Shown in pieces: positions 36,778 to 47,593 of a stretch of DNA of 64,000 nucleotides; within the stretch, counting starts at the first letter, position 1, and the number at the start of each line of letters is the position of its first letter. The stretch comes from Mesorhizobium shangrilense (lineage in GTDB: Bacteria; Pseudomonadota; Alphaproteobacteria; Rhizobiales; Rhizobiaceae). A program made the position numbers and the translations under genes. Where the stretch lies: contig NZ_JBEWSZ010000001.1 of the NCBI RefSeq assembly GCF_040537815.1, forward strand, positions 1,178,001 to 1,242,000. Direction: 5' to 3'. The notes beneath the pieces are model-generated. The model ran no database searches. It was not told where the DNA came from and was given only the letters and a program-made list of their open reading frames with translations.

Positions 36778-38460
36778 ATGACCAAGAAGACCGCTCCCGA
36801 CATCCTGCGCATCGCTGTTGCCCAGCTCAATCCAACTGTCGGCGATATTGCCGGCAACCTCGCCAAGGCGCGCGAGGCGAGGGCGGATGCCGCCCGCCAG
36901 GGCGCTGACATCATTCTCTTCACCGAGCTTTTCCTCGCCGGCTATCCGCCAGAGGATCTGGTGTTGAAGCCGGCGTTTCTCAGGGCGTGCGAACGGGCGG
37001 CCGAAGATTTTGCCGGGGATACAGCCGATGGCGGGCCGGGCGTCATCGTCGGCACGCCATTGAAGCGAAAGAGCGGGACGCACAATTCGATCATCGTTGC
37101 CGATGGCGGCAAGATCCTCGCCGAGCGCTACAAGCTCGACCTGCCGAACTACGGCGAATTCGACGAGAAGCGTGTGTTCCAGGCCGGGCCTGAGATCCAG
37201 GGACCGGTCAATTTTCGCGGGGTGCGGCTGGGTATTCCGATCTGCGAGGATATCTGGGGCGATGTCGCTATCTGCGAAACCCTGGCCGAGAGCGGAGCGG
37301 AAATCCTGCTGGCGCCGAACGGCTCGCCCTACTATCGCGCCAAGATCGATGTCCGCCACCAGGTGGTCATCCGCCAGGTCATCGAATGCGGCCTGCCGAT
37401 CATCTATGCCAATCAGCTTGGCGGCCAGGACGAACTGATCTTCGACGGCGCGTCGTTCGCCATCGGCGCCGACAAGACGCTGGCCTTCCAGATGAGCCAG
37501 TTCGAGGAAGCGGTCGACGTCACCACCTGGAAGAGACAAGGCGATCATTGGGTCTGCTCCGAAGGGCCGATGTCGAAAATTCCCGACAAGGAGGAGGCGG
37601 ACTATCGCGCCTGCATGCTGGGCCTGCGCGACTACGTCAACAAGAACGGCTTCAAGAATGTCGTGCTCGGCCTGTCCGGCGGCATTGATTCGGCGATCTG
37701 CGCCGCTCTTGCCGTCGATGCGCTTGGCGAAGAGCGGCTGCGCGCTGTCATGATGCCCTATCGCTATACGTCGAAGGACTCGCTCAAGGACGCCGAGGAC
37801 TGCGCCCGCGCGCTCGGCTGCCGCTATGACATCGTGCCGATCTTCGAGCCGGTCGAAGGGTTCATGCACGCGCTGACGCAGCTTTTCGAAGGCACCAAGG
37901 AAGGCATTACCGAAGAGAACCTGCAGAGCCGTGCGCGCGGCACCATCCTGATGGCGATCTCCAACAAGTTCGGATCGATGGTCGTCACCACCGGCAACAA
38001 GAGCGAGATGTCAGTCGGTTACGCCACGCTCTATGGCGACATGAATGGCGGCTTCAATCCGATCAAGGACCTCTACAAGATGCAAGTCTATGCCCTGTCG
38101 CGCTGGCGCAATTCGCACGTGCCGCCAGGCGCGCTCGGCCCCTCCGGCGAAGTGATCCCGAGCAATATCATCGACAAGGCACCATCGGCAGAGTTGCGCG
38201 AGAACCAGACGGACCAGGATTCGCTGCCGCCCTATCCGGTGTTGGACGACATCCTCGAATGTCTTGTCGAGAACGAGATGGGCGTCGACGACATCGTCGC
38301 GCGCGGCCATGACCGTGCGACGGTGACACGCATCGAGCATCTGCTCTACATCGCCGAGTACAAGCGCCGGCAGGCCGCACCCGGTGTGAAGATCACCAGG
38401 AAGAATTTCGGCCGCGACCGCCGCTATCCCATAACCAACAGGTTTCGGGATCGCGGCTAG
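36778..38460 (+). CDS. nadE: Glutamine-dependent NAD(+) synthetase
   Basis: About 560 residues, converting deamido-NAD to NAD using glutamine. The N-terminal nitrilase-type amidase domain has the Glu-Lys-Cys triad: FTELFLAGYPPEDL, YKLDLPNYGEFDE and PICEDIWGD. The C-terminal synthetase has the P-loop-like GLSGGIDSAICAALA and TTGNKSEMSVGYATLYGDM. I chose ATG 36778 (MTKKTAPDILRIAVAQ); the upstream frame start at 36742 adds residues without family character. Confidence 0.96.
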   Translation: MTKKTAPDILRIAVAQLNPTVGDIAGNLAKAREARADAARQGADIILFTELFLAGYPPEDLVLKPAFLRACERAAEDFAGDTADGGPGVIVGTPLKRKSGTHNSIIVADGGKILAERYKLDLPNYGEFDEKRVFQAGPEIQGPVNFRGVRLGIPICEDIWGDVAICETLAESGAEILLAPNGSPYYRAKIDVRHQVVIRQVIECGLPIIYANQLGGQDELIFDGASFAIGADKTLAFQMSQFEEAVDVTTWKRQGDHWVCSEGPMSKIPDKEEADYRACMLGLRDYVNKNGFKNVVLGLSGGIDSAICAALAVDALGEERLRAVMMPYRYTSKDSLKDAEDCARALGCRYDIVPIFEPVEGFMHALTQLFEGTKEGITEENLQSRARGTILMAISNKFGSMVVTTGNKSEMSVGYATLYGDMNGGFNPIKDLYKMQVYALSRWRNSHVPPGALGPSGEVIPSNIIDKAPSAELRENQTDQDSLPPYPVLDDILECLVENEMGVDDIVARGHDRATVTRIEHLLYIAEYKRRQAAPGVKITRKNFGRDRRYPITNRFRDRG

Positions 38461-38514
38461 ACACTGTTTCCTCAAGCTTCAAACTATGCCGTCCGGTTAG
38501 GACCGCGCTGCTGA

Positions 38515-38810
38515 ATGAGGCTGGGCCACGACGGTGTACAACCCGTCGTTGTTGCAAAATAATCTCAGTGGTTGGCCCAGTTGCATTTTTGGCATGGGTT
38601 CGCCTTGGCGATGCCCAAAGGCGTCTCTATAAGGGCTTCTCCGCGATTCTTTGCGGGAGGTCCGAATGGCAGTATTTGAAATGGTAATGCGAGGCCGCGA
38701 AGCCTAGGTCTCTACCGGCGCACCGCGAGGGGTTTCCCTTAGCGCGGAAGCCGGATTGAGAACAGGCTTATGCCGATGCCGGTCGCCGCCCGATTGCGGG
38801 CGCGTCGCCA
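38515..38810. ncRNA. Candidate structured RNA or repeat element (unidentified)
   Basis: A 446-base gap between nadE and the ABC exporter has no supported gene but several strong inverted repeats. CTGGGCCA/TGGCCCAG (38521-38528, 38573-38580) encloses CGACGG/CCGTCG (38529-38534, 38543-38548). TCTCCGC/GCGGGAG spans 38637-38659. CCGGC-CCGCG-AGGGG pairs with CCCTT-CGCGG-GCCGG (38715-38754) around a 3-base loop. CGCCCG/CGGGCG lies at 38787-38802. Strand is unknown. I do not recognise it as tmRNA, RNase P, SRP or 6S RNA. Confidence 0.4.
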
Positions 38811-38906
38811 AATACACCACTCCGCATTGGGCAATCATTAGCCCGTCAGCGGTTCTTCAATTTTCAAACTTACTGGGACCGGGCTCGTTTGCGCCCGAAT
38901 GACATC

Positions 38907-40712
38907 ATGGCTCGTTTTCGAATCGATCTGCGCGCAAGCGCCTTTCGCAGCGTTCTTGGTTTCACGCTCATCCATTGGCGGCGCCAGCCGTGGCGGCTTT
39001 CGCTGATCATGGGCACCTTCCTGTTGTCGACGCTGGCCGACGTGATGACGCCGCTCTATTCCGGTAGGCTGGTCGATGCCGTGGCCAGCAGTGCGTCCGC
39101 GGACGAGGTGGCATGGAATGCCGCGATGGCCGCGTTCTCTATGCTGGTGGCATTGGCGCTGACCGGCGTCGTGCTGCGCAACCTCGCCTTCATGGGGATC
39201 ACTGACCTGACCCTGAAGATGATGGCGGATATCGCGGCGGATGCGTTCCACCGCGTTCAGCGCTTTTCCACCGACTGGCACGCCAACAGCTTCGCCGGCT
39301 CGACCGTGCGCAAGGTGACGCGCGGCATGTGGGCGCTCGACCTGCTCAACGACACGATCCTCATTGCTCTGTTTCCTTCGCTGGTGATGCTGGTCGGCTC
39401 GACGCTGCTGCTCGGCTGGTTCTGGCCGATGATGGGCGTGGTGGTAGCGGCCGGCTCGGTGCTCTTCATCATCGTCACTGCGATGCTTTCTTTGGGCTAT
39501 GTCGCCCCGGCGGCCCGGCTTGCCAACACCTGGGATACGCGCATGGGTGGCTCGCTCGCCGACGCTGTCAGTTGCAATGCGGTGGTGAAGGGTTTTGGCG
39601 CCGAGACACGCGAGGAAGCCCGCCTTGCCAAGGTTGTCGCCAAATGGCGCGGCCGCACAAGGCGGACCTGGGTGCGCGGCACCGTCAACGGCACGACGCA
39701 GGGAACAATGCTGCTGCTGCTCAGGGCGGCGGTGATCGGCCTTGTCCTTCTGCTGTGGTCATGGGGGCAAGCGAGCGCTGGCGATGTCGCCTTCGTGCTG
39801 ACCTCGTTCTTCGTGCTGCAGGGCTATCTGCGTGACATCGGCACGCACATCCGCAATCTGCAGCGCTCGATCAACGACATGGAGGAACTGGTCGATTTCC
39901 AGTCCGAACCGCTGGGCATCGAGGACCAACCCGGCGCCAAGCCGATCCAGATCACCGAAGGCCACATCAACTTCGACAATGTCACCTTCCACTATGGCAG
40001 CCACCGGTCGGCGCTCTATCGCGATTTCTCGGTGGATATCGCTCCGGGGGAACGGGTCGGGCTGGTCGGTCACTCCGGTTCGGGCAAGACAACCTTCGTC
40101 AAGCTGATACAGCGGCTCTACGACGTGAACGCCGGGCAAATTCTTGTCGACGGACAGGATATTTCCAAGGTGGCGCAGGCGTCGTTGCGCGGGCAGATCG
40201 CCATCGTCCAGCAGGAGCCAATCCTGTTCCACCGGTCGCTGGCGGAGAACATCGCCTATGCCCGGCCGGACGCCAGCCAGGCCGAGATCGAGCACGCCGC
40301 CCGGCTCGCCAGCGCGCATGACTTCATCGTCAATCTGCCGAAGGGTTATGGCACGCTGGTTGGCGAACGCGGCGTGAAACTGTCTGGTGGCGAGCGCCAG
40401 CGCGTGGCGATCGCCCGCGCGTTTCTGGCCGATGCGCGGATTCTGATCCTGGACGAGGCGACATCAAGCCTCGATTCGGAATCAGAGGTGCTGATCCAGC
40501 AAGCGATGGAGCGCTTGATGGTTGGCCGCACGACACTGGTTATCGCGCACCGGCTTTCGACGGTGAGGGCGCTCGACAGGCTGCTGGTGTTCGATCGCGG
40601 CCGCATCGTCGAAGAAGGCTCGCATGACGAACTGATCCGGCTGAAGGGCGGCATCTACCGGCGCCTGTTCGAGCGCCAGGCGCTGGAACTGACCAAGGGC
40701 CTGGTGATCTGA
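38907..40712 (+). CDS. ABC exporter, fused permease and ATPase
   Basis: About 601 residues. An N-terminal six-helix exporter domain (residues 1 to about 320) is fused to a nucleotide-binding domain. The ATPase part has Walker A GHSGSGKTTF, Q-loop IVQQEPILFH, signature LSGGERQRVAIARAFL, Walker B ILILDEATSSLD and switch VIAHRLST. It would act as a homo- or heterodimer exporting a lipid, peptide or drug; no partner gene gives a clue. ATG 38907 is preferred over an in-frame TTG at 38889. Confidence 0.92.
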   Translation: MARFRIDLRASAFRSVLGFTLIHWRRQPWRLSLIMGTFLLSTLADVMTPLYSGRLVDAVASSASADEVAWNAAMAAFSMLVALALTGVVLRNLAFMGITDLTLKMMADIAADAFHRVQRFSTDWHANSFAGSTVRKVTRGMWALDLLNDTILIALFPSLVMLVGSTLLLGWFWPMMGVVVAAGSVLFIIVTAMLSLGYVAPAARLANTWDTRMGGSLADAVSCNAVVKGFGAETREEARLAKVVAKWRGRTRRTWVRGTVNGTTQGTMLLLLRAAVIGLVLLLWSWGQASAGDVAFVLTSFFVLQGYLRDIGTHIRNLQRSINDMEELVDFQSEPLGIEDQPGAKPIQITEGHINFDNVTFHYGSHRSALYRDFSVDIAPGERVGLVGHSGSGKTTFVKLIQRLYDVNAGQILVDGQDISKVAQASLRGQIAIVQQEPILFHRSLAENIAYARPDASQAEIEHAARLASAHDFIVNLPKGYGTLVGERGVKLSGGERQRVAIARAFLADARILILDEATSSLDSESEVLIQQAMERLMVGRTTLVIAHRLSTVRALDRLLVFDRGRIVEEGSHDELIRLKGGIYRRLFERQALELTKGLVI

Positions 40713-40844
40713 TCTACTTGTGCACCGCGCCGCGCGTCCAGCGCGGCGCTGTAGCCTTTTCATTCCGCCCGGCATGTTCTATGTCTGCCGCTCGGCGCGG
40801 GGGCGTGTCTTGTCAACAACAAAAGCATCCGGTACGCCCCACTC

Positions 40845-42218
40845 ATGACCGTTACCGTACGTTTCGCCCCGTCGCCCACAGGCCGCATTCATATCGGCAA
40901 TGCGCGCACCGCTCTGTTCAACTGGCTGTTTGCCATGAAGAACAAGGGCCGCTTCATCCAGCGCTTCGACGATACTGACCTTGCGCGCTCGAAGCAGGAG
41001 TTTTCCGACGCCATACTCTACGACCTGCATTGGCTGGGAATTTTCCAGGATGCGACGGAGTATCAGTCGCGGCGTTTCGAGGTCTACGATGCCGCGGTGG
41101 AGAAGCTGAAACAGGCGGGTCTTCTCTACGCGTGCTATGAAACACCGGAAGAGCTTGACCTGCGGCGCAAGGTGCGCCGCACGCGAGGCCTGCCGCCGGT
41201 CTACGGCCGGGAAGCATTGACGCTCACCTCGCAGCAGATCGCCGAGTACCAGTCTGATGGCCGCCGGCCGCACTGGCGCTTCCTGCTGCCCAATTTTGCC
41301 GGGGATCCGCAGGAGCCGGAGCGCACGGAAGTCCATTGGAACGACCTGGCTCGGGGCGAGGAAACCGTCGACCTTGCGTCGCTTTCCGATCCCGTTCTGG
41401 TGCGCGAGGACGGAACCTATCTCTATACGCTGCCTTCGGTGGTCGACGATATCGACATGGGCATCAGCCATGTCATTCGCGGTGACGACCACGTCACCAA
41501 TACGGGCGTGCAGATAGCTCTGTTCAAGGCGCTGGGGGCCGAGCCGCCGGTGTTCGGTCACCACAATCTTCTGACGACGACCTCGGGCGAGGGCCTGTCG
41601 AAGCGGACCGGGGCGCTGTCCATCGAGAGCCTGCGCGAGAGCGGCATCGAACCGATGGCGGTCGCCTCGCTGGCGGTTCTGGTCGGCACGTCGGAAAATG
41701 TCACGGCCGTGCCAACGATGAATGAGCTCGCCGAACGCTTCGATCCGGCCGCGACGTCGAAGTCAGCAGCCAAGTTCGACCCGGATGAGCTTCTCGTTCT
41801 GAACCGGACGCTGCTTCATCACATGCCGTTCTCCGAGGCGCATGACCGGCTGATGGTGCTCGGCATATCCGGTGAACAGGCCGAGCCGTTCTGGCTGGCG
41901 GTACGCGGCAATCTCGATCGATTGGCCGATGCGGCAAGCTGGTGGCGCGTCCTGCGCGAGGGTCCGCAGGAGCAACCGGAGTTTTCCGACGACGACCGCG
42001 ATTTCCTTCGCCAGGCATTCGATCTGCTGCCGGAAGACCCGTGGACCGCGACGATCTGGAAGGATTGGACGGCCAAGGTCAGGGAAGCGACCGGCCGCAA
42101 GGGCAAGGCGCTGTTCATGCCGCTCAGGCTTGCGCTTACTGGACTGTCTTCGGGGCCGGAGCTCGCAGATCTATTGCCGCTGCTGGGTCGGGAAGGAACG
42201 ATGGCCCGACGACCCTGA
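40845..42218 (+). CDS. gltX: Glutamyl-tRNA synthetase
   Basis: 457-residue class I aminoacyl-tRNA synthetase. The HIGH-type motif is [15 protein letters not shown] and the KMSKS-type loop is [10 protein letters not shown]. The anticodon-binding helical domain forms the C-terminus. Alphaproteobacteria often carry two GltX paralogues, one charging tRNA-Gln with Glu; which type this is cannot be decided here. The 3' end overlaps the convergent DUF2865 gene by 83 bases. Confidence 0.95.
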   Translation: MTVTVRFAPSPTGRIHIGNARTALFNWLFAMKNKGRFIQRFDDTDLARSKQEFSDAILYDLHWLGIFQDATEYQSRRFEVYDAAVEKLKQAGLLYACYETPEELDLRRKVRRTRGLPPVYGREALTLTSQQIAEYQSDGRRPHWRFLLPNFAGDPQEPERTEVHWNDLARGEETVDLASLSDPVLVREDGTYLYTLPSVVDDIDMGISHVIRGDDHVTNTGVQIALFKALGAEPPVFGHHNLLTTTSGEGLSKRTGALSIESLRESGIEPMAVASLAVLVGTSENVTAVPTMNELAERFDPAATSKSAAKFDPDELLVLNRTLLHHMPFSEAHDRLMVLGISGEQAEPFWLAVRGNLDRLADAASWWRVLREGPQEQPEFSDDDRDFLRQAFDLLPEDPWTATIWKDWTAKVREATGRKGKALFMPLRLALTGLSSGPELADLLPLLGREGTMARRP

Positions 42219-43335
42219 TCCTGCGCTGTTCCGGCGGCAGCGCCGACACGGGCGAGGTGGCAGGTTTGAAGGTCAGGCGCTTGATCGCTTCGCGGTCGAG
42301 CCCTCCCTCGGCATTGGCCAGGGTTTCCGGATCGGCGCCCGGATCGGGTTTCACCAGTGGCACTGGAACGAATGGCGTGGCGTCCGTCGTCGGCTGCGAT
42401 TGTTCCGGATTTGGCGGATTGCCGGCGATGATCTGGAAATTCCGCGCGGCATTGCAGCCGCAGGCCGGCGGGCGCGATATGTTGGGCGTCTTGTAGAGAT
42501 AGGCGGTCGGCAGTTCGCCATAGGGCCGTCCGGTTACCGACGACGTCATGGACGCCGAATCGTCGTCCATGCCGCGCGAGTAGAAGACCTGCATCTCGGT
42601 GCCCGGGCAGCTCGATTCGCAATTCTTCTGGTCGCGCTCGAAATCGCCGGCCGAAGCCGCGTTCGACATCGGGAAGAAATAGCCGTCGCAGGTGCGCACG
42701 CACATTGTGCGGAATTCGCCGCCAGAGCGCGGCAAGTCCATGGCGGGCTGATTGAGCACCTGACGGCCGTTGTTTTGTTCGCCTGGGTTGTCCGGTTGGT
42801 TCAGCGCTTCGATCTGGCTTCTGTCGCCGCCGAAAAGCTGATTGAACAGATTTCCGTTGTCGTTTTCGTTATTGGAGGCCTCGATGGGGCTACGCCTCGG
42901 GGGAACCGCTCCATCCCGGCAGCCATTGGCGTCGAGCGATGCCAGTATGCGCGCGCGATCACGGCGAGAGCCGCCGCCGCTGGCAAGCCTTGCCCGCTTG
43001 CTTTGCAGGACATCGAGATTGGCATTCATGCGGTCTATGCTGGCATTGAGCGCCGCGCACTCGGTGACATTGCTGCCGAAGAGCGAGAAGCCGCAGCCCG
43101 CACTGCTGGATTGGCTGCGCGCTTTGAAAATCTGCTCGCGCTGCCGGGCAATCGCATCGTCATATTTGCCGATGAGGGCCGGCTTGCCGTCACCGCCGGA
43201 GGTTGCCGCGAGATCGGCTTCGAGTTGGCGGCAGACGCGGGACGCCGCCAGCGGCTGGGATATGGCAAGACAAGAAAACGCCAAGGCGCCGAGCAGAACG
43301 GCGGTATGCGCCTGCTTCCACCCTCCGTTGGTCAT
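42136..43335 (-). CDS. DUF2865 exported protein
   Basis: 399-residue protein. An N-terminal hydrophobic segment ([20 protein letters not shown]) is a likely signal peptide. The DUF2865 core shows [36 protein letters not shown] and [14 protein letters not shown]. Several cysteines suggest disulfides. A proline-rich low-complexity C-terminus crosses the end of gltX. Family function is unknown; it is a conserved rhizobial protein, as far as I recall. Confidence 0.82.
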   Translation of the reverse strand: MTNGGWKQAHTAVLLGALAFSCLAISQPLAASRVCRQLEADLAATSGGDGKPALIGKYDDAIARQREQIFKARSQSSSAGCGFSLFGSNVTECAALNASIDRMNANLDVLQSKRARLASGGGSRRDRARILASLDANGCRDGAVPPRRSPIEASNNENDNGNLFNQLFGGDRSQIEALNQPDNPGEQNNGRQVLNQPAMDLPRSGGEFRTMCVRTCDGYFFPMSNAASAGDFERDQKNCESSCPGTEMQVFYSRGMDDDSASMTSSVTGRPYGELPTAYLYKTPNISRPPACGCNAARNFQIIAGNPPNPEQSQPTTDATPFVPVPLVKPDPGADPETLANAEGGLDREAIKRLTFKPATSPVSALPPEQRRIRVVGPSFLPDPAAAIDLRAPAPKTVQ

Positions 43336-43444
43336 CCGCCCCGAACTCCGCCTGCCTGTTCGCCGTCAAACCTACCGCGCTCGCAGTTAACTGTTTCTTA
43401 AGCTTGGCGACGGACCTGATGCGATCCACAGGGGGCGATATACT

Positions 43445-45769
43445 TCAGCCCAGATTGACCGTCGCCTGGGCCTTCTGGGCCGCTTCGACAACGGCAAGCG
43501 CCGTCATGTTGACGATGCCGCGCGATGTCACCGACGGGGTCAGGATGTGCGCCGGTTTGTCGGTGCCGAGCAGGATCGGGCCGACATGCAGGGCATCCAT
43601 CATCGTGCGCAGCGCTGTGAGTGTGATGTTGGCGGAATCCAGATTGGGGAACACCAGAAGATTGGCTTCACCCTTCAGCCGTGAGTGCGGATAAACCCGC
43701 TGGCGCAGGGACTCCGACAGGGCGGAGTCGGCATGCATTTCGCCGTCGCACTCCAGGTCTGGCGCGATCCGTGCCAGGATCGCTGCAGCGTGCCGCATCT
43801 TGAGGGCGCTCGGTGCGTCGCGAGAGCCGAAATCCGAGAATGAGAGCAGGGCAGCCTTTGGCTCAATGCCAAATCGCCTGATCTCTTCGGCCGCGAGAAC
43901 CGTCATCTCGGCGATTTCCTCGGCCGTCGGGTCGACGGAAACGTAGGTGTCGGTCAGGAAGATGACGCCGCGCTGCGAGATCAGCATGGATAGTGTCGAC
44001 AGGTCGTGATCCTTGATGCCGGCACGGGGGCCAATGATCAGCGTGACATTGCGCAGATGGCGAGCAAAGCGCCCCTCCAGACCGCAGATCATGGCGTCGG
44101 CATCGCCGCGTTTCAGCGCGAGCGCGGCGATCACCGTGTTGTCGGTGCGCACCATGGTGCGGGCGGCTTCCGTCGTGACGCCGCGCCGGCCTGCGAGCTC
44201 GATCAGCAGGTCGACATAATTGCGGTAGCGCGGGTCGTCCTCGGGATTGATCAGGCCGAAATCGACGCCAGGCTTGATGCGCAACCCATAGCGTTTCAAC
44301 CGCACCTCGATGACATGCGGGCGGCCGATCAGGATCGGCTCGGCGATGCCTTCTTCCAGCACCACCTGGGCGGCACGAAGCACGCGCTCATCCTCGCCGT
44401 CGGCATAAATGACACGCTTGGCGTTCGACGCCTTTGCCGACGAGAACACCGGCTTCATCACCAGGCCGGAGCGGAAGACGAAGCGGTTGAGCTTGTCGAT
44501 ATAGGCGGCAAAGTCGGCGATCGGGCGGGTTGCAACACCGGTGTCGCAGGCCGCCTTGGCAACGGCCGGAGCGATGCGCAGGATCAGGCGTGGATCAAAC
44601 GGCGAAGGGATCAGGAAGTCAGGCCCGAAGATCGGCGTCTCGCCGGAATAGGCGCGGGCGGCGACGTCGGAGGGTTCTTCACGGGCAAGGGCGGCGATCG
44701 CCCGAACCGCCGCCATCTTCATCTCTTCATTGATCGCGCTGGCACCGCAGTCAAGCGCTCCGCGAAAGATGTAAGGAAAGCACAGTACGTTGTTGACCTG
44801 ATTGGGAAAATCGGAACGACCGGTGCAGATCATGGCGTCGGGACGTGCCGCCCGCGCCGCCTCCGGCATGATTTCGGGATTGGGGTTGGCGAGCGCCAGG
44901 ATCAGCGGTTTTGGCGCCATGAGCGCCAGCAGTTCCGGCTTGAGGACGCCCGCGGCCGAAAGGCCGAGGAACACGTCGGCGCCCGGCAGAACGTCGGCCA
45001 GCGTGCGCGCCTCGGTGTCCTTCACATAGGGATCTTTCCAGCGATCCATCTCGTCGACGCGGCCCTTGTAGGCAACGCCGAAGCGATCGGTAACCCAGAT
45101 GTTTTCCACCCGCACGCCAAGCGAGACCAGGAGGTTGAGGCAGGCAAGGGCAGCCGCACCGGCGCCGGAGGTGACGATCTTGATGTCCGAGATGGTCTTG
45201 CCGGCAAATTCCAGCCCGTTCAGCACGGCTGCGGCAACGATGATGGCGGTGCCATGCTGGTCGTCGTGGAAGACGGGTATGCCCATGCGGGCTTTCAGCC
45301 GCTCCTCGACCTCGAAGCACTCGGGCGCCTTGATGTCCTCGAGATTGATGCCGCCGAAGGTTGGCTCCAGCGCCGAGATCGTCTCGACCATGCGGTCTAT
45401 GCCCGGCGCATCGATCTCGATATCGAACACGTCGATGCCGGCGAATTTCTTGAACAGCACCGCCTTGCCTTCCATCACCGGCTTGGAGGCGAGCGGACCG
45501 ATATTGCCGAGGCCGAGCACGGCCGAACCGTTGGAAACCACGCCGACCAGATTGGCGCGCGCCGTATAGTCGGCGGCGGTCGCGGGATCATCTCGGATTT
45601 CGAGACAGGGCGCCGCGACGCCGGGTGAATAGGCAAGCGCCAGATCACGCTGGTTGCCGAGCGGCTTTGTCGCCTGGATCTCGAGCTTTCCCGGTATCGG
45701 GTATTTGTGGAAGTAAAGGGCGGCTTCGTCGAGGTCCGATCGTGCCGTTTTCTTGTTGTCGCCTTCCAT
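43445..45769 (-). CDS. maeB: NADP-dependent malic enzyme with C-terminal phosphotransacetylase-like domain
   Basis: 774-residue bidomain enzyme decarboxylating malate to pyruvate. The malic-enzyme half carries [45 protein letters not shown] and [10 protein letters not shown]. The NAD(P)-binding region is [14 protein letters not shown]. From about residue 440 a phosphate acetyltransferase-like domain follows ([29 protein letters not shown]), which in MaeB-type enzymes is regulatory and not catalytic. In rhizobia malic enzymes feed acetyl-CoA supply from C4-dicarboxylates. Confidence 0.95.
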   Translation of the reverse strand: MEGDNKKTARSDLDEAALYFHKYPIPGKLEIQATKPLGNQRDLALAYSPGVAAPCLEIRDDPATAADYTARANLVGVVSNGSAVLGLGNIGPLASKPVMEGKAVLFKKFAGIDVFDIEIDAPGIDRMVETISALEPTFGGINLEDIKAPECFEVEERLKARMGIPVFHDDQHGTAIIVAAAVLNGLEFAGKTISDIKIVTSGAGAAALACLNLLVSLGVRVENIWVTDRFGVAYKGRVDEMDRWKDPYVKDTEARTLADVLPGADVFLGLSAAGVLKPELLALMAPKPLILALANPNPEIMPEAARAARPDAMICTGRSDFPNQVNNVLCFPYIFRGALDCGASAINEEMKMAAVRAIAALAREEPSDVAARAYSGETPIFGPDFLIPSPFDPRLILRIAPAVAKAACDTGVATRPIADFAAYIDKLNRFVFRSGLVMKPVFSSAKASNAKRVIYADGEDERVLRAAQVVLEEGIAEPILIGRPHVIEVRLKRYGLRIKPGVDFGLINPEDDPRYRNYVDLLIELAGRRGVTTEAARTMVRTDNTVIAALALKRGDADAMICGLEGRFARHLRNVTLIIGPRAGIKDHDLSTLSMLISQRGVIFLTDTYVSVDPTAEEIAEMTVLAAEEIRRFGIEPKAALLSFSDFGSRDAPSALKMRHAAAILARIAPDLECDGEMHADSALSESLRQRVYPHSRLKGEANLLVFPNLDSANITLTALRTMMDALHVGPILLGTDKPAHILTPSVTSRGIVNMTALAVVEAAQKAQATVNLG

Positions 45770-46018
45770 GCGGCCGCTCCCTCGGTACCTGCGTCGAGAT
45801 TCCTTTTAGCATGCGGCCAAGGTTTTTCGCGACGCTAAATGACGCGCTGGCGACTTTGCGCGCTGGCGCATCGAAAATCTATGTGAGTCAGATACTTATG
45901 CCGATTTCGTCCCAGATGAGTTCTGAGCATTGGCGCAGTTCGAATTTCCGAAACGGATGGATTGGCGCCGGCCTGCCATCGCGCGGTAGAGGCCCGACGG
46001 CAGACTTTGACCGGGTAT

Positions 46019-46507
46019 TCACCGATGGATCACGACGGTGAAACCCTCATCGGGTGTCGGCGCCACAAAGTGGCTCGTGATGAGATCAAATTGCTTGTCG
46101 GTCGCCGCGAACTCATGATCCCCGCTGGCATTCCGCGCCCGAAGACGCGCCTTGCAGACGGCATCAGAGACGTCAAAGTAATGGAGTTGGTGGGAGGCTC
46201 CTGCCTGCTCAAATATCGTTCGCATCCATGCGCGATTTGCCGGCGTATTCGCCGGAAAGTCCAACACAACCGAAACGCCTGATTTCAGCAGATCGATCAG
46301 ATGCAATTCCATAGCGTTTCGAAGGCGAGCAGAGCGGTTGACGTAATCGGCGACGGAAGTCATTTCTCCTGGATAAAGCCGGGAAAGCCAATGATCCTCG
46401 CTGACGACGACAGTACCGGGCAGGTTGCCGAGTTGGGCTGCAAGCGTTGACTTACCGGCGGCAATTTTGCCGCATAGGAGATGCAGCTTCGGTTTGTTCG
46501 ATGACAT
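46019..46507 (-). CDS. Small P-loop kinase / zeta-toxin-like ATPase
   Basis: 162 residues with a Walker A motif GKIAAGKST near residues 13-21, followed by VVVSEDHWLSRLYPGEM and a hydrophobic strand SVVLDFPANTP. The LRARNASGDHEF stretch is a lid-like basic segment. This matches predicted small-molecule kinases of the zeta-toxin/AAA_33 group. No antitoxin is next to it, so a metabolic or resistance kinase is as likely as a toxin. Confidence 0.72.
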   Translation of the reverse strand: MSSNKPKLHLLCGKIAAGKSTLAAQLGNLPGTVVVSEDHWLSRLYPGEMTSVADYVNRSARLRNAMELHLIDLLKSGVSVVLDFPANTPANRAWMRTIFEQAGASHQLHYFDVSDAVCKARLRARNASGDHEFAATDKQFDLITSHFVAPTPDEGFTVVIHR

Positions 46508-46693
46508 ATGAATAGACCCAGTGCTTGGCGTGTTGCACGCCGTTGATGTTCACATGCGGAAAGACCCAGCCCAACGTATCAGGCCGGGCGGTTAATTCGG
46601 CCGCGAAAGGCGGCATCCGTTTTGTGAACAAGCAAGGTCATGACGGTTCAAACCCGGACATTGCCGGGTGCTGCTGTGTCTCGAACGCGTTGA

Positions 46694-47473
46694 TCAAAAG
46701 GCGCTGACGTAGAGACCGCCATCGACGGGTATGTTCTGTCCCGTCAGGTAGCCGGCATGGACCGAACAGAGGAAGGCGCAGATCTGGCCGAACTCCTCCG
46801 GCGTGCCCAGCCGTTTGGCCGGTACGTCGGCGCTGATGCGGGTCTTGCGCGCGGTGGCGGCTGCCGGATCTTCGACTGTACCGGCTTCATGGGGGCCGCG
46901 CAGCCGGTCGGTGTCGAGCTTGCCCGGCAGCATGTTGTTGATGGTGACATTGCGATCGATCACCGTTCGCGCCACGCCGGCGAGGAACGAGGTCAGGCCG
47001 GCGCGTGCGCCGGATGACAGGTCGAGGCCCGGAATGGGAACGTAGACCGACAGCGAGGTGATGTTGACGATGCGGCCGAAGCCGCGCGCCGCCATGCCGT
47101 CGATGACCGCCTGGACCAGTTCGACCGGCGTCACCATGTTCTGGGTAACGCCTTCGAGGATCTTCGCGCGATCCAGTTCGCGGAAATCGCGCAGTGGCGG
47201 GCCGCCATTGTTGTTGACGAGGATGTCCGGCTCGGGACAGGCGGCAAGCAGTGCCTTCTGCACTTCCGGCTTCGAGACATCGCCGACGACTTCCGTTACC
47301 GTCACAGCATAGCGCTCGCGCAGTTCCGCGGCGGTCTTGGCCACCAGTTCGGCGTTGCGCCCGTTGACGACGATATCGCAGCCGGCTTCGGCCAGCGCCA
47401 TGGCGCAGCCTTTTCCAAGTCCTTTGCTCGATGCGCAAACGATGGCCTTCTTGCCGCGAATACCGAGATCCAT
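46694..47473 (-). CDS. Atypical short-chain dehydrogenase/reductase
   Basis: 259-residue SDR-fold protein. The cofactor loop reads CASSKGLGKGCAMALAEAG in place of TGxxxGIG, and LVNNNGGPP replaces the usual NNAG. At the catalytic site the segment is LSSGARAGL where YxxxK is expected, so both the Tyr and the Lys are missing. This fits the described SDR subgroup of 3-oxoacyl-ACP reductase-like proteins without a perfect cofactor motif or catalytic tetrad. I chose the start at 47473, with AGGAGA upstream; the very long open frame to 48301 crosses the opposite-strand LpxH-like gene. Confidence 0.85.
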   Translation of the reverse strand: MDLGIRGKKAIVCASSKGLGKGCAMALAEAGCDIVVNGRNAELVAKTAAELRERYAVTVTEVVGDVSKPEVQKALLAACPEPDILVNNNGGPPLRDFRELDRAKILEGVTQNMVTPVELVQAVIDGMAARGFGRIVNITSLSVYVPIPGLDLSSGARAGLTSFLAGVARTVIDRNVTINNMLPGKLDTDRLRGPHEAGTVEDPAAATARKTRISADVPAKRLGTPEEFGQICAFLCSVHAGYLTGQNIPVDGGLYVSAF

Positions 47474-47593
47474 GACGAATTTCTCCTGATGAGTTGGCGG
47501 CAACCTACTCTTGGGGCTGGACCAATCGCAACCGTCATACGGTTGTTGCATGAATCGAGGCATAGGCTGGGCGAAAGCAACGGTGACAAATCG

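Noticed and set aside
44006..45628. 540-codon plus-strand open frame
   Set aside because: Antisense to maeB, which carries full malic-enzyme motifs.
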